From the NCBI RefSeq assembly GCF_001905905.1, contig NZ_LIVT01000012.1:96402-160401 (forward strand): a stretch of DNA of 64,000 bases, in the 5' to 3' direction. The notes beneath the pieces were generated by a model that was given only the letters and a program-made list of their open reading frames with translations, searched no databases and was not told the DNA's origin. This stretch comes from Streptomyces sp. CB02366 (lineage in GTDB: Bacteria > Actinomycetota > Actinomycetes > Streptomycetales > Streptomycetaceae). The translations under genes were made by a program, and so were the position numbers. This document shows positions 1 through 10,018 of this stretch, piece by piece; the stretch's first letter is position 1; each line of letters starts with the position of its first letter.

Positions 1-73
1 GGCCCCGCTCGCCTACGAGCGCCTGCACGAGGGCAGGGTCAAGGGCCGGGCCGTCATCCTCCCCCAGGGCTGA
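1..73 (+). CDS. C-terminal end of an MDR-type oxidoreductase (partial)
   Basis: The window opens inside a plus-strand reading frame ending at TGA 71-73. The visible 23 residues, ending GRVKGRAVILPQG, resemble the last helix and strand of zinc-type or quinone-type medium-chain dehydrogenases, where an Ala-Tyr-x-x-Leu helix is followed by a Gly-Lys/Arg-x-Val-Ile-Leu strand. The rest of the gene lies to the left, so the substrate cannot be judged. The family call rests only on this short tail. Confidence 0.45.
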   Translation, partial: APLAYERLHEGRVKGRAVILPQG

Positions 74-263
74 TCCCCCGGTCGGCCCCACGGCCCTCCC
101 CGCCCCCGGCCCGACAGCCGGCCCCCACCGGCCGCCCGCTCCCCGTCCGGCCGTTCCGGGACCCGCCCACCGGGCCTTCCCCGGCGCATCGCCCTCCGCC
201 CCCGGCCGCCCCGCGGCCGGGGGCGGAGGACGGACAACCCCGGCTCCGGGCGCCGCCAACCCT

Positions 264-269
264 TAGACT
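264..269 (+). promoter_or_regulatory. Possible -10 element of a leaderless transcript
   Basis: TAGACT fits the TAnnnT -10 consensus and lies 8 bases before the ATG of the leader peptide at 277. A transcript from here would start at or next to that ATG, giving a leaderless mRNA, which is common in Streptomyces and would explain the lack of a ribosome binding site. No good -35 is visible at the right distance. Confidence 0.35.
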
Positions 270-276
270 GGCCGCC

Positions 277-309
277 ATGGGCTCGTACTACTTCCCCTTC
301 TTCCGCTGA
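277..309 (+). CDS. 10-residue leader peptide upstream of the ABC-F gene
   Basis: The frame ATG 277 to TGA 309 encodes MGSYYFPFFR, with five aromatic residues out of ten. It lies 186 bases before the ABC-F start, and inverted repeats stand between them. Short upstream peptides whose translation is stalled by ribosome-targeting antibiotics are a known way of controlling ABC-F resistance genes, by transcription or translation attenuation. No Shine-Dalgarno is present; the nearby -10-like TAGACT suggests leaderless translation. The regulatory role is inferred from position and composition. Confidence 0.5.
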   Translation: MGSYYFPFFR

Positions 310-350
310 TCCCCGGCCCGGACGGCCGCAGCGCGCCGCACCGCGCGTCC

Positions 351-382
351 CACCGGGACGCCCCGGTGCCGATCACCCGGTG
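351..382 (+). promoter_or_regulatory. Attenuator-like hairpin with two competing 3' arms
   Basis: CACCGGG at 351-357 can pair with CCCGGTG at 362-368 around a 4-base loop. The same CCCGGTG recurs at 376-382, so the left arm has two alternative partners. This sits between the leader peptide and the ABC-F gene, where a ribosome-controlled switch would be expected. No T-run follows, so the switch may act on Rho, on pausing or on translation. Formation in vivo is inferred. Confidence 0.35.
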
Positions 383-495
383 ACGTCCACGTCGCCCCTG
401 CGCCCGCCGCCGTCCCCTCCGCCGTCCGGCGCCCACGCCCCGCCGCCGTGCCTCTGTGCGCGCCGCCGCGGGCCGCAACCAGGGAGAAGGCACCC

Positions 496-2268
<1,773 letters not shown>

Positions 2269-2905
2269 GTACGCAGCCGGTCGACGAAGACCCGCTGGCC
2301 GGCGATCAGCCGCTCCGCGGCCTGCTCCGGCGTGCACCAGGCGAACCGGTCCATCTCCGGGAACTCCTGCTGCACGCCGGAACCCCGCGGCCACTCCATC
2401 GTGAACGTCCCCGGTACGACGGACGCCACGTCCAGCTCCGCCTCCAGGGCCCAGACGCTCACCGTCTTGCCGCTGCGCTGGCGGGACTCGCCCAGCGCGA
2501 TCCACTCACCGGGCGGGACCGGTACCCCCAGCTCCTCCACGAACTCCCGGCGGGCGGCCTCCTCCGCGCTCTCCTCCGGTCCGTACTCGCCCTTCGGGAC
2601 CGACCAGGCGGCCGCCTCCCGCCCCGCCCAGAACGGCCCGCCCATGTGCCCGATCAGCACCTCGACGTCCCGCCCGCCCGTCCCCTCCGCGACCCGGAAG
2701 AGAAGGAGCCCCGCACTGCGCCTGCTTCTCGACATGCCGTCAAGTCTGCGACCGCGGGAGGTGCGGCGCCAGGCGTGGGCCGGAGGAGGGCGCCCCGGGC
2801 GACCGGTACAGCCGGGACGGACGTCTTGCACGCCCCTGGCCGGGCGCCCCGCGTCCAGCCGGGCCCGCCGGCCTCGGGACGGACATCCGCACGCCGTGGA
2901 ACGAC

Positions 2906-2931
2906 GACCCGTCCGGCCTGCCGGGCGGGTC
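2906..2931 (-). terminator. Hairpin terminator of the dha operon
   Basis: GACCCGTCCGG (2906-2916) pairs with CCGGGCGGGTC (2921-2931) over 11 bp with one G-U pair and a 4-base loop. It begins right after the dhaM stop codon on the minus strand. There is no strong T-run, as is usual for Streptomyces terminators. Confidence 0.5.
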
Positions 2932-2934
2932 GCC

Positions 2935-3345
2935 TCACGTCTTGCGGTAGCCGTACGCCTCCGATGCCGCGGCCTCCACCGCCGCCAGGTCGCCGCCCGC
3001 CGAGGCCGTCACGACGGCGGCCACCGCGCCCTCCACGAAGGGGGCGTCCACGAGCCGGGTGTTCTCGGGCAGCTCGTCGCCCTCGGCCAGCATGGACTTC
3101 ACCGTGAGGACCGCGCTCCCCAGGTCCACCAGCACCGCGACGCCCGCCCCCCGGTCCACCGAGGCGGCGGCCCGGCCGATCAGCTCCGCACTCGTACCCA
3201 ACCCGCCGTTCGGCAGCCCGCCGGCCGGGGCCACCGGGGCGGTCGCCCCTCCGGCGGCGAGGCCCCGGGCCAGCTCGGCGACCGACTCGGCCACCGGTCC
3301 GCTGTGAGAGACCAGCACGATGCCCACCTGCCGCTTCCCGCTCAC
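2935..3345 (-). CDS. dhaM: Dihydroxyacetone kinase phosphotransfer subunit DhaM (EIIA-Man domain only)
   Basis: A 136-residue protein resembling the PTS EIIA-mannose-type domain that passes phosphate from HPr to the DhaL-bound nucleotide. The phosphorylated histidine is His14 in LVSHSGPVAE. Only the EIIA domain is present; the HPr and EI-like domains of longer DhaM proteins are absent, so general PTS HPr would be needed. The GTG start at 3345 overlaps the dhaL stop in a GTGA, pointing to translational coupling. Third gene of dhaK-dhaL-dhaM. Confidence 0.9.
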   Translation of the reverse strand: MSGKRQVGIVLVSHSGPVAESVAELARGLAAGGATAPVAPAGGLPNGGLGTSAELIGRAAASVDRGAGVAVLVDLGSAVLTVKSMLAEGDELPENTRLVDAPFVEGAVAAVVTASAGGDLAAVEAAASEAYGYRKT

Positions 3346-3950
3346 GCGCTCTCCCCGTCCGCCGTCGCCGCCAGGGCCTCCACCAGCAGCGCCGACGACG
3401 TCGCCCCCGGATCCTGGTGCCCGACGCTGCGCTCGCCCAGATAACTGGCCCGCCCCTTGCGCGCCCGCATCGGCACCGTCGCCTCCGCGCCCGCACGGGC
3501 CGCGTCCGCCGCGCCGTCGAACGAGAGGGCCAGCGCCTCCGCCGCGGGCAGCAGCGCGTCGAGCATCGTCTTGTCCCCGGCCTGGGCCCCGCCCAGCTGA
3601 CCCACCGCCGCCACCCCCGCCGCGAACGCCTGGGCGAACTGCTCCCGGGTCACCTCGGCGCCGTCCCCGAGCGCCTTGCCCGTACGACGCAGCAGCGTCC
3701 CGTACAGCGGGCCGGACGCGCCGCCGACCGTGGAGATGAGCTGTCGCCCGGCCAGGGCCAGCACCGCGCCGGGCGTGTCCGGGGCGTCCTCCTCCAGCAC
3801 CGCCGCCACCGCCGCGAAGCCGCGCTGGAGGTTGCTGCCGTGATCGGCGTCCCCGATCGCCGAGTCCAGTTCGGTCAGACGGGCCGCCTCCCGGTCCACG
3901 GCCTCCGCGGCGGCGGACATCCAGCGGCGGAAGAAGTCGGTGTCGAGCAC
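3342..3950 (-). CDS. dhaL: Dihydroxyacetone kinase ADP-binding subunit DhaL
   Basis: A 202-residue protein with the DhaL hallmarks: Asp29, Asp34 and Asp36 in DSAIGDADHG (Mg2+ binding), GGASGPLYG (~97), GDKTMLDAL (~126) and the C-terminal GERSVGHQDPGA loop. It holds ADP/ATP as a fixed cofactor and phosphorylates dihydroxyacetone bound on DhaK. GTG start at 3948-3950 with AGGAGA 5 bases upstream. It follows dhaK by about 105 bp and overlaps dhaM by 4 bp. The operon phosphorylates dihydroxyacetone with phosphoenolpyruvate-derived phosphate and feeds the product to glycolysis. Confidence 0.93.
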   Translation of the reverse strand: MLDTDFFRRWMSAAAEAVDREAARLTELDSAIGDADHGSNLQRGFAAVAAVLEEDAPDTPGAVLALAGRQLISTVGGASGPLYGTLLRRTGKALGDGAEVTREQFAQAFAAGVAAVGQLGGAQAGDKTMLDALLPAAEALALSFDGAADAARAGAEATVPMRARKGRASYLGERSVGHQDPGATSSALLVEALAATADGESA

Positions 3951-4055
3951 AAGGTCTCCTGTTCCTCGATCCTGCCGGGACGGGGCGCCCCGGCGGTACG
4001 GGCCCGGTACGGCCGGTCCGCGCCGCGCGCCCGGTCACGGAATCCCGTCGGCGGC

Positions 4056-5048
4056 TCAGCGGCCCCAGCGGAGCGCGGCCGTTTCCACCGGCGCGTCCCA
4101 CAGCCGCAGCAACTCCTCGTCGACCTGGCACAGGGTCACCGAGCAGCCTGCCATGTCGAGCGACGTCACGTAGTTCCCCACGAGCGTACGAGCCACCGGG
4201 ACGCCTCGCTCGGACAGGGCGCGGTGGACCTCGGCGTTGAAGCCGTACAGCTCCAGCAGCGGAGTCGCCCCCATGCCGTTCACCAGCGCCAGCACCGGGC
4301 CGGTGGGACGCAGGTCCTCCAGGACCGCGTTCACGGCGAAGTCGGCGATCTCCCCGGATGTCATCATCGGCCGCCGCTCCCGCCCCGGCTCCCCGTGGAT
4401 GCCGATGCCCAACTCCAGCTCCCCGGAGGGCAGGTCGAAGGTGGGACTGCCCTTGGCCGGGGTGGTGACGGCGCCGAGGGCCACCCCGAAACTGCGCGCG
4501 GCCCCGTTCACCCGGCGCGCCACCGCGGCCACCTGGTCCAGCGGGGCGCCCTCGTCCGCCGCGGCTCCGGCGATCTTCTCGACGAACAGCGTCGCTCCCG
4601 TGCCGCGGCGCCCGGCGGTGAACGTGCTGTCGCTCACGGCCACGTCGTCGTCCACCACGACCTGGGCGACCTGGACGCCCTCGTCCTCGGCCAGTTCGGC
4701 GGCCATCTCGAAGTTGAGCACGTCACCGGTGTAGTTCTTGACGACGAACAGGACCCCGGCCCCGCTGTCGACGGCCGCGGCGGCCCGCACCATCTGGTCC
4801 GGAACGGGCGAGGTGAACACCTCGCCGGGGCAGGCGGCCGACAGCATCCCGGGCCCCACGAAGCCGGCGTGCAGCGGCTCGTGCCCCGAACCGCCCCCGG
4901 AGACCAGGGCCACCTTCCCCGCCACCGGCGCGTCCCGCCGGACGACGACCCGGTTCTCCACATCCACGGTGAGCTCGGGATGCGCGGCGGCGATGCCCCG
5001 CAACGCATCGGCGACCACGGTCTCGGGAACATTGATCAACATCTTCAC
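4056..5048 (-). CDS. dhaK: Dihydroxyacetone kinase substrate-binding subunit DhaK
   Basis: A 330-residue protein with the DhaK substrate-binding motifs SGGGSGHEPLHAG and GIGIHGEPG. Counting from the GTG at 5046-5048, the catalytic histidine that forms a hemiaminal with dihydroxyacetone is His218, the same number as in E. coli DhaK. An in-frame ATG lies two codons later (5042); the AGGAGAC upstream is better spaced for the GTG. It is the first gene of dhaKLM, with 331 bp of upstream space that should hold the promoter. No DhaR/DhaS regulator is adjacent. Confidence 0.93.
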   Translation of the reverse strand: MKMLINVPETVVADALRGIAAAHPELTVDVENRVVVRRDAPVAGKVALVSGGGSGHEPLHAGFVGPGMLSAACPGEVFTSPVPDQMVRAAAAVDSGAGVLFVVKNYTGDVLNFEMAAELAEDEGVQVAQVVVDDDVAVSDSTFTAGRRGTGATLFVEKIAGAAADEGAPLDQVAAVARRVNGAARSFGVALGAVTTPAKGSPTFDLPSGELELGIGIHGEPGRERRPMMTSGEIADFAVNAVLEDLRPTGPVLALVNGMGATPLLELYGFNAEVHRALSERGVPVARTLVGNYVTSLDMAGCSVTLCQVDEELLRLWDAPVETAALRWGR

Positions 5049-5201
5049 GTGTGTCTCCTGGGGAGCGTGGCAGAGAACTCGTCGACCTGTGTTTTCGCTG
5101 ATGGGGGGCTGGAAGGGACGCCTGGTCGGCCCCGGTGGTTCCTGGTGCCCAAGACGCCCTCCGGCGGCACCGGCGCCGACCTGCGGCTGAGTTTACCGAC
5201 G

Positions 5202-5232
5202 GCCCGGCGCCTCGGGGGGCGAGGCGCCGGGC
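5202..5232 (-). terminator. Strong hairpin between ligD-like gene and dhaK
   Basis: GCCCGGCGCCTC (5202-5213) and GAGGCGCCGGGC (5221-5232) form a perfect 12-bp stem with a 7-base loop. It lies about 150 bp downstream of the LigD-type gene and upstream of dhaK, both on the minus strand, so it probably insulates the two units. The remaining gap 5049-5379 holds no gene that I can support. Confidence 0.5.
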
Positions 5233-5379
5233 GGGAGCTGTGGAGCAGTGACGCGCTTTCACCATCATGCAGACGCTTCACGGGTCGCGCAGGCTGAACC
5301 CGTCCACCGGCGGAAACCCCCGTCCGGGAGGCCGGGCACGGTCCCTCCCCGATACGCGGCGCAGGCGGCCGGCCGCGCG

Positions 5380-6297
5380 TCAGGATGCGTCGGCTTCGAG
5401 CGCCGCGAGACGCCGTGCCGCGGCGCGAGCCGACCGGGGACGGCCGAAGGCGTGTTTCCACGGGTCCTCGTCGATCCGGTCGGCCATCGACGCGACGGTG
5501 AAGCTCCGCGCGTGGATACGCCCGTCCTCGACCTCGTCCCAGGCGAGCGGTGCGGCGACCGGCGCCCCGGGGCGGGCGCGTACGGCGTAGGGGGCGACCG
5601 CGGTCTGGGCGTAGGCGTTGCGTTGGACGTCGAGGTAGAGGCGTCCGCCCCGGGCCTCCTTGCGAGGCGCGGTGGTGAGCGCGTCGGGGGCGCGGGCGGC
5701 CAGGAGACCGCTGATCCGGCGGGCGAGATCGCGCACCTTGTCGAAGTCCGCCCGGCGGTCCAGCGGTACCACCACGTGCAGACCGCGCGAACCCGTGGTC
5801 ATCACCGCCGACGGCAGCTCCAGTTCGTCGAGCAGGCCGCGCAGGCTCAGGGCGGCCGTGCGGACCGAGCCGAAGTCGTCGTCGGACGGGTCGAGGTCGA
5901 ACACCATCCGGTCGGGACGGTCCGGCCGGTCCGCCCGCGAGAGGAAGCGGTGAGGGGTGACGCACGCCTGTCCGGCGAGGTAAACGAGAGCTGCGGGTTC
6001 GTCGCACACCGCATAGGTGACCGTCCCGTCCGCCTTGGGCAGTTCGACACGGTGGAACCAGTCCGGGAAGTGGTCCGGCACCTCCTTCTGCATGAAGGAC
6101 GGGCCTTCGACGCCGTCGGGGTACCGCTCCATCATGAGGGGCCGTCCGCGCAGGTGGGGCACCATCGCCCCGGCGACGAGCCGGTAGTAGTCCGCCAGAG
6201 CGGCTTTGGTGATCCCGTCCGCCGGGAACAGCACCTTGTCCGGCCGGGCGATGACGACGGTACGGCGGCCCACCCGGATGCGCTCGTCCCCGCTCAC
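5380..6297 (-). CDS. Stand-alone LigD-type polymerase/primase domain (NHEJ)
   Basis: A 305-residue protein matching the polymerase (archaeo-eukaryotic primase superfamily) domain of bacterial LigD. The N-terminal VLFPADGITKAALADYY and the metal-binding Asp pair in VFDLDPSDDDFG (~130-140) are typical, as is TGSRGLHVVVPL (~165). Such enzymes add ribonucleotides at double-strand breaks during Ku-dependent end joining. Ligase and phosphoesterase domains are absent, which is common in Streptomyces, where they are encoded separately. The GTG start at 6297 overlaps the stop of the oxidoreductase upstream (GTGA), so the two are co-translated. No ku gene is in the window. Confidence 0.88.
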   Translation of the reverse strand: MSGDERIRVGRRTVVIARPDKVLFPADGITKAALADYYRLVAGAMVPHLRGRPLMMERYPDGVEGPSFMQKEVPDHFPDWFHRVELPKADGTVTYAVCDEPAALVYLAGQACVTPHRFLSRADRPDRPDRMVFDLDPSDDDFGSVRTAALSLRGLLDELELPSAVMTTGSRGLHVVVPLDRRADFDKVRDLARRISGLLAARAPDALTTAPRKEARGGRLYLDVQRNAYAQTAVAPYAVRARPGAPVAAPLAWDEVEDGRIHARSFTVASMADRIDEDPWKHAFGRPRSARAAARRLAALEADAS

Positions 6298-7859
6298 CGG
6301 TTGTCCTCCCCCTGCTCGTCCTCCACCTCCACCTGCTCCAGGGGCTGTGTCGCCGGTCCCTGGAGCACCGCGCCGTCGACGCCGAACCTGGACCCGTGGC
6401 ACGGGCACTCCCAGGTCGTCTCCGCCTCGTTGAAGGAGACCAGGCAGCCGAGGTGGGTGCACCGCGCGGAGACGGCCCGCACCGTGCCGTCCTGGCTCCG
6501 GTGGACGGCGCAGCGCCGCCCCCCGACCCGTACGACCGCTCCGCCGCCCGGCGGGATGGCGTCGACCGTCTCGACACGCGTCACGCGCAGCCGGTCGCCG
6601 GCGAAGTGCTTGGCCACCTCGACCTGCTGCCCCAGGAGCGCGGAACCCTCGCGCAGCACGCCCGCGATACGCCGCGGGTCGTACAGCTCCGCCCAGGCCG
6701 GACGAGGGCCCGAACCGGTGATCAGGGCGGTCAGCAGACGACCGGCCAGGACACCGCCCGTCATCCCCCAGCCTCCGAAGCCGGTCGCCACGTACGTATG
6801 GCGGGCCCCGACGTGAAAAGGGCCCACGAGGGGAACCGTGTCGCTGGGATCGTTGTCCTGCGCCGCCCACCGGTAGGCCGTGGGCCCCACCGGGAAGCGT
6901 TCGTGCATCCAGGCGTCCAGGCGGCCGAAACCCTCCTGCGGATCACCCGTTCCGGGCGTGAAGCTCTCGCCGGTGACGATGAGCAGGCGGCGGCCGTCGT
7001 CGAGCGGGGCCGTACGCACCGAACGTTTCCCCTCGTCCTCGGTGATGTACATGCCCTGCGGGGCCTCGTCGGCGGCGATGGGGGCGGCCACCACCAGTTC
7101 CCGCCGGGGCGAGAGCCGCGCGAAGAGCAGGGCGCGGTCGAAGACGGGGTAGTGGGTGGCGACGACCACGTCGCGGGCGGTGACCCGCCGGCCGTCCTCG
7201 GTGGTCAGACGACACGGCTGCCCCTCCGAGAGCCGGGTGACCCGGGTCTGCTCGTGGACGAGGCCGCCCCGCTCCAGCAGGTCCTCGGCCAGCGCCGCGA
7301 GGTATTTGCGCGGGTGGAACTGGGCCTGTCCGTCGAGGCGGACCGCGCCCGCGACCGGGAAGGGCAGCTCCGTCCGGGTGACGTAGGAGACGTCCAGGCC
7401 CGCCTCGGCGGCGGCGCGGGCCTCCGCCTCCACGGCTTCCCGCGTGTCCGGCCCGGCGGCGTAGGAGTAGGCGCTCACCCGTTCCAGATCGCAGTCGACG
7501 CCCACCTCGTCGACGATGGCGGCCAGCCGCTCCACCGCGTCCCGTTGCGAGGCGGCGTACAGGCGCGCGGCCTCCGCGCCCCGGGTCCGCCGCAGCCGGT
7601 CGTACACCAGCGAGTGCAGCGCCGAGACCTTGGCGGTGGTGTGGCCGGTGACGCCGGAGGCGAGGCGGTCCGCCTCCAGCACCACGACCCTCCGGCCGGT
7701 CCGGGCCAGCTCCCACGCCGTGCTCAGCCCCGCGATCCCACCGCCCACCACGGCGACGTCCACGTCGATGTCCTCGGTCAGGGGCGGGTGCGACGGGAAG
7801 GGGGCGGACTCCATCCAGTAGGACTCCGGGAGCCCCGGCAAGGAGCGGGGGAGGGCCAT
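6294..7859 (-). CDS. FAD-dependent oxidoreductase with C-terminal Rieske [2Fe-2S] domain
   Basis: A 521-residue fusion. The N-terminal part is a DadA-like FAD enzyme: dinucleotide motif VAVVGGGIAGLS (~34-45), then Glu60 in VVLEADR for the FAD ribose. The C-terminal ~100 residues form a Rieske domain with CTHLGC (~466) and CPCHG (~486) ligating the cluster. This arrangement is widespread in soil actinobacteria; substrate and electron partner are not established. ATG 7859 is preceded by GGGAGAA. It is the first gene of a two-gene unit with the LigD-type polymerase. Confidence 0.9.
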   Translation of the reverse strand: MALPRSLPGLPESYWMESAPFPSHPPLTEDIDVDVAVVGGGIAGLSTAWELARTGRRVVVLEADRLASGVTGHTTAKVSALHSLVYDRLRRTRGAEAARLYAASQRDAVERLAAIVDEVGVDCDLERVSAYSYAAGPDTREAVEAEARAAAEAGLDVSYVTRTELPFPVAGAVRLDGQAQFHPRKYLAALAEDLLERGGLVHEQTRVTRLSEGQPCRLTTEDGRRVTARDVVVATHYPVFDRALLFARLSPRRELVVAAPIAADEAPQGMYITEDEGKRSVRTAPLDDGRRLLIVTGESFTPGTGDPQEGFGRLDAWMHERFPVGPTAYRWAAQDNDPSDTVPLVGPFHVGARHTYVATGFGGWGMTGGVLAGRLLTALITGSGPRPAWAELYDPRRIAGVLREGSALLGQQVEVAKHFAGDRLRVTRVETVDAIPPGGGAVVRVGGRRCAVHRSQDGTVRAVSARCTHLGCLVSFNEAETTWECPCHGSRFGVDGAVLQGPATQPLEQVEVEDEQGEDNR

Positions 7860-8172
7860 GACGTGTTCTCCCTACGTAGGTCGCGCGCCGACGGGCTGCC
7901 GCGCCGTCCATCCCCGCAGCGCTCCCGTGCGGCGCGGCGGGCGATCCGGCTCCCGCCGGGTACCACGGGGGCCGGGCGCCAAACGCCGTGGCCGGGCGGT
8001 TCGGACGGACGGCGACGGCAAGCCCCCCGCCCCGGCCCGGGTCCGGCCCGGGGCGGCGGGGAAGGCGCCCTGCTCACATTCCGCGCGCTGGGCCTCGGCT
8101 CCGAAGTGCCCACCGGAGTGCCTCCGCCTCTCGACGCCGAACAGGTGAAATCCGGGGGAGAGGGTAAGGACT
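7860..8172. other. Non-coding stretch before the hairpin repeat
   Basis: Part of the 780-bp gap between the divergent Rieske oxidoreductase and DUF5133 genes. It has GC-rich palindromic runs near 8025-8060 but no convincing gene. Promoters for both neighbours should lie in the gap; none was recognised. Confidence 0.4.
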
Positions 8173-8322
8173 GTCCCGCGATTCCCGGCGGGTGCGCGAC
8201 GACGGCTACGGCACCTCGCCGCGTTGTCGGAACATCCCCGTACATCCGGTATGCGGATGCCCCTCCGCCTTGCGGTGCACCGCATCCGACGCCGCGCGCT
8301 GATCCACCGGAAATCGCGGGAC
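8173..8322. repeat. 150-bp inverted-repeat element, copy A
   Basis: The ends are inverted repeats: GTCCCGCGATTCCCGG (8173-8188) and its complement at 8307-8322, 15 of 16 positions matching. Inside are CTCGCCGCGTTGTCGG (8215-8230), a hairpin with arms 8233-8243 and 8249-8259 around the loop ATCCG, then CCCTCCGCCTTGCGGT (8261-8276). Both 16-mers and the loop recur exactly in copy B near 53.2 kb, while the hairpin arms differ but still pair. No protein is encoded. It looks like a short non-autonomous mobile or REP-like element. Confidence 0.7.
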
Positions 8323-8639
8323 ACCCCTTGGGGGGCGTGCCGGGTGGTGCGCCGGCGCGATTTGCATGAACCACGCCCAGGTGGGAAAAGTGACAGTGGA
8401 GGTCAGGAAGCGGCCTGTACGAACCCGCTGCCGTCCTCCACCAGGGTGGGCGGTGAGGTTCCCGCACCACCTGTGACCCACTCCTTCGCGAGTCCTGCTT
8501 TCCTTCTGCGCCCCGGGGCGGTCCGATGCCCCGGGGCGGTCCGGCCGCGCCCGAAGAGGTCCGCGGCGCCGGTCCCCCCTGTTCCTCCGCTCCCCGCCGG
8601 CCCCGTCGGCGTCCCCTTGCGAGAGAAAGGCCGAGTGCG

Positions 8640-8864
8640 ATGCTGTTGGCCCACCCCGCGGTACTCGAAGAGCTGCTGCGTCGTTACGACGAACTGACGG
8701 CCGGACGCGGAGAGGACGCCCAGGAGGCGAACCGGCGTCTGGAAGACGTGAGCTACACCTTGTGCGTGACCACCGGCACCCGGGACATCGCCTCGGCTCT
8801 CGTGACCGCCCGTGAGCGACTGCGCCGCCCGGCCCCGGAGACGGCGTCCGCCGCCCTGTCCTGA
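8640..8864 (+). CDS. DUF5133 domain protein
   Basis: A 74-residue protein starting MLLAHPAVLEELLRRYDEL, typical of the small Streptomyces DUF5133 family. It is mostly helical with no signal peptide or membrane segment. The family is often linked to regulation, but no biochemical role is established. ATG 8640 is the only start that gives the family-like N-terminus; AGAAAGG lies about 9 bases upstream. The next gene starts 98 bp downstream in the same direction. Confidence 0.75.
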   Translation: MLLAHPAVLEELLRRYDELTAGRGEDAQEANRRLEDVSYTLCVTTGTRDIASALVTARERLRRPAPETASAALS

Positions 8865-8962
8865 GCCCCCGGACGGAGAGGGATCCCGTGTTACGCGTCG
8901 GGAACAAGGGGTACCCCTAGGCGGGACAAACCGACCCCGGACGCGTGCGGAACGAGGATCAC

Positions 8963-9937
8963 ATGCAGGTGGGATACAAGCTGGCGGCGGAGGCGTTCGG
9001 CCCGGCGGAGCTGGTCAGACAGGCCGTACTCGCCGAGGAGGCGGGCTTCGACTTCGTGGAGATCAGCGACCACTACCACCCCTGGCTCGACAACCAGGGG
9101 CACTCCCCGTTCGCCTGGGCGGTGCTCGGAACCATCGCCGCCAAGACGTCGCGGATCGGTCTGGCGACCGGGGTGACCTGCCCCACCGTGCGCTACCACC
9201 CCGCGATCATCGCCCAGGCGGCCGCGACGCTCGCCCTGCTCTCGGAAGGCCGCTTCGTCCTGGGCGTCGGTTCGGGGGAGCGGCTCAACGAGCACGTCGT
9301 CGGCCCCGGCTTCCCCGAAGCGGTCAGCACCCGGCACGAGCTGCTCAAAGAGGCCCTGGAGATCATCCGGCTGCTGTGGAGCGGGGGATACCGGTCCTAC
9401 GAGGGCAAGCACCTGCGGCTCCACGACGCCCGGGTCTTCGACCTGCCCGACGAGCCGCCCCTGATCGCGGTGGCGGCCAGCGGGCCGAAATCGGCCCGGA
9501 TCGCCGCCGAACTGGGCGACGGCCTGTTCGCCACGGAGGACAAGCCGAGCATCGTGCGGCACTACCGCGACGCCGGCGGCAGCGGCCCCCGCTACGCCGA
9601 GGTCCCGATGGCCTGGGCGCCCGACGCGCAGACCGGCGCACGCGCCGCTCTGGAGACGACGCGCTGGGCACTGACCGGGTGGAAGGTGATGAGCGAGCTG
9701 CCCAACCCGGTCAACTTCGACGCGGCGACCGCCACCGTCCGCGAGGAGGACGTCCTGGGGAAGTTCGCCTGCGGCACGGACCCGGACCGGTACGCCGAAG
9801 TGGCCCAACCGTTCGTCGACGCGGGCTACGACCGGCTGGTCATGCAGAACGCGGGCCCCGACCCCGACGGCTTCATCGACTTCTACCGGCGTGAACTCGA
9901 CGGCCGCATCCGACAGCTGAAGCCGAACAGCCCGTGA
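8963..9937 (+). CDS. F420-dependent LLM-class oxidoreductase (TIGR03557-like)
   Basis: A 324-residue TIM-barrel protein of the luciferase-like monooxygenase class. VGYKLAAEAFGPAELV, EISDHYHPWLDNQGHSPFAW and GVGSGERLNEHVVG are typical of the branch related to F420-dependent glucose-6-phosphate dehydrogenase. It should use coenzyme F420 to oxidise or reduce a small substrate that cannot be named from sequence. ATG 8963 has GAGG at 8953-8956; an in-frame GTG at 8945 would add six residues without a ribosome binding site. It is followed by an SRPBCC and an FAD gene on the same strand. Confidence 0.88.
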   Translation: MQVGYKLAAEAFGPAELVRQAVLAEEAGFDFVEISDHYHPWLDNQGHSPFAWAVLGTIAAKTSRIGLATGVTCPTVRYHPAIIAQAAATLALLSEGRFVLGVGSGERLNEHVVGPGFPEAVSTRHELLKEALEIIRLLWSGGYRSYEGKHLRLHDARVFDLPDEPPLIAVAASGPKSARIAAELGDGLFATEDKPSIVRHYRDAGGSGPRYAEVPMAWAPDAQTGARAALETTRWALTGWKVMSELPNPVNFDAATATVREEDVLGKFACGTDPDRYAEVAQPFVDAGYDRLVMQNAGPDPDGFIDFYRRELDGRIRQLKPNSP

Positions 9938-10018
9938 GCCCCACGCCGTGAGCGGCTGCGCCGCGGCAGCGCCCGCTCCGGCCTCCGGTACGCGCCGACC
10001 GATGAATCGAGGATGACC

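Noticed and set aside
448..495. Upstream ATG extending the ABC-F protein by 16 residues
   Set aside because: The extension is unlike the family, and the clear AGGGAGAAGG site is spaced for ATG 496.
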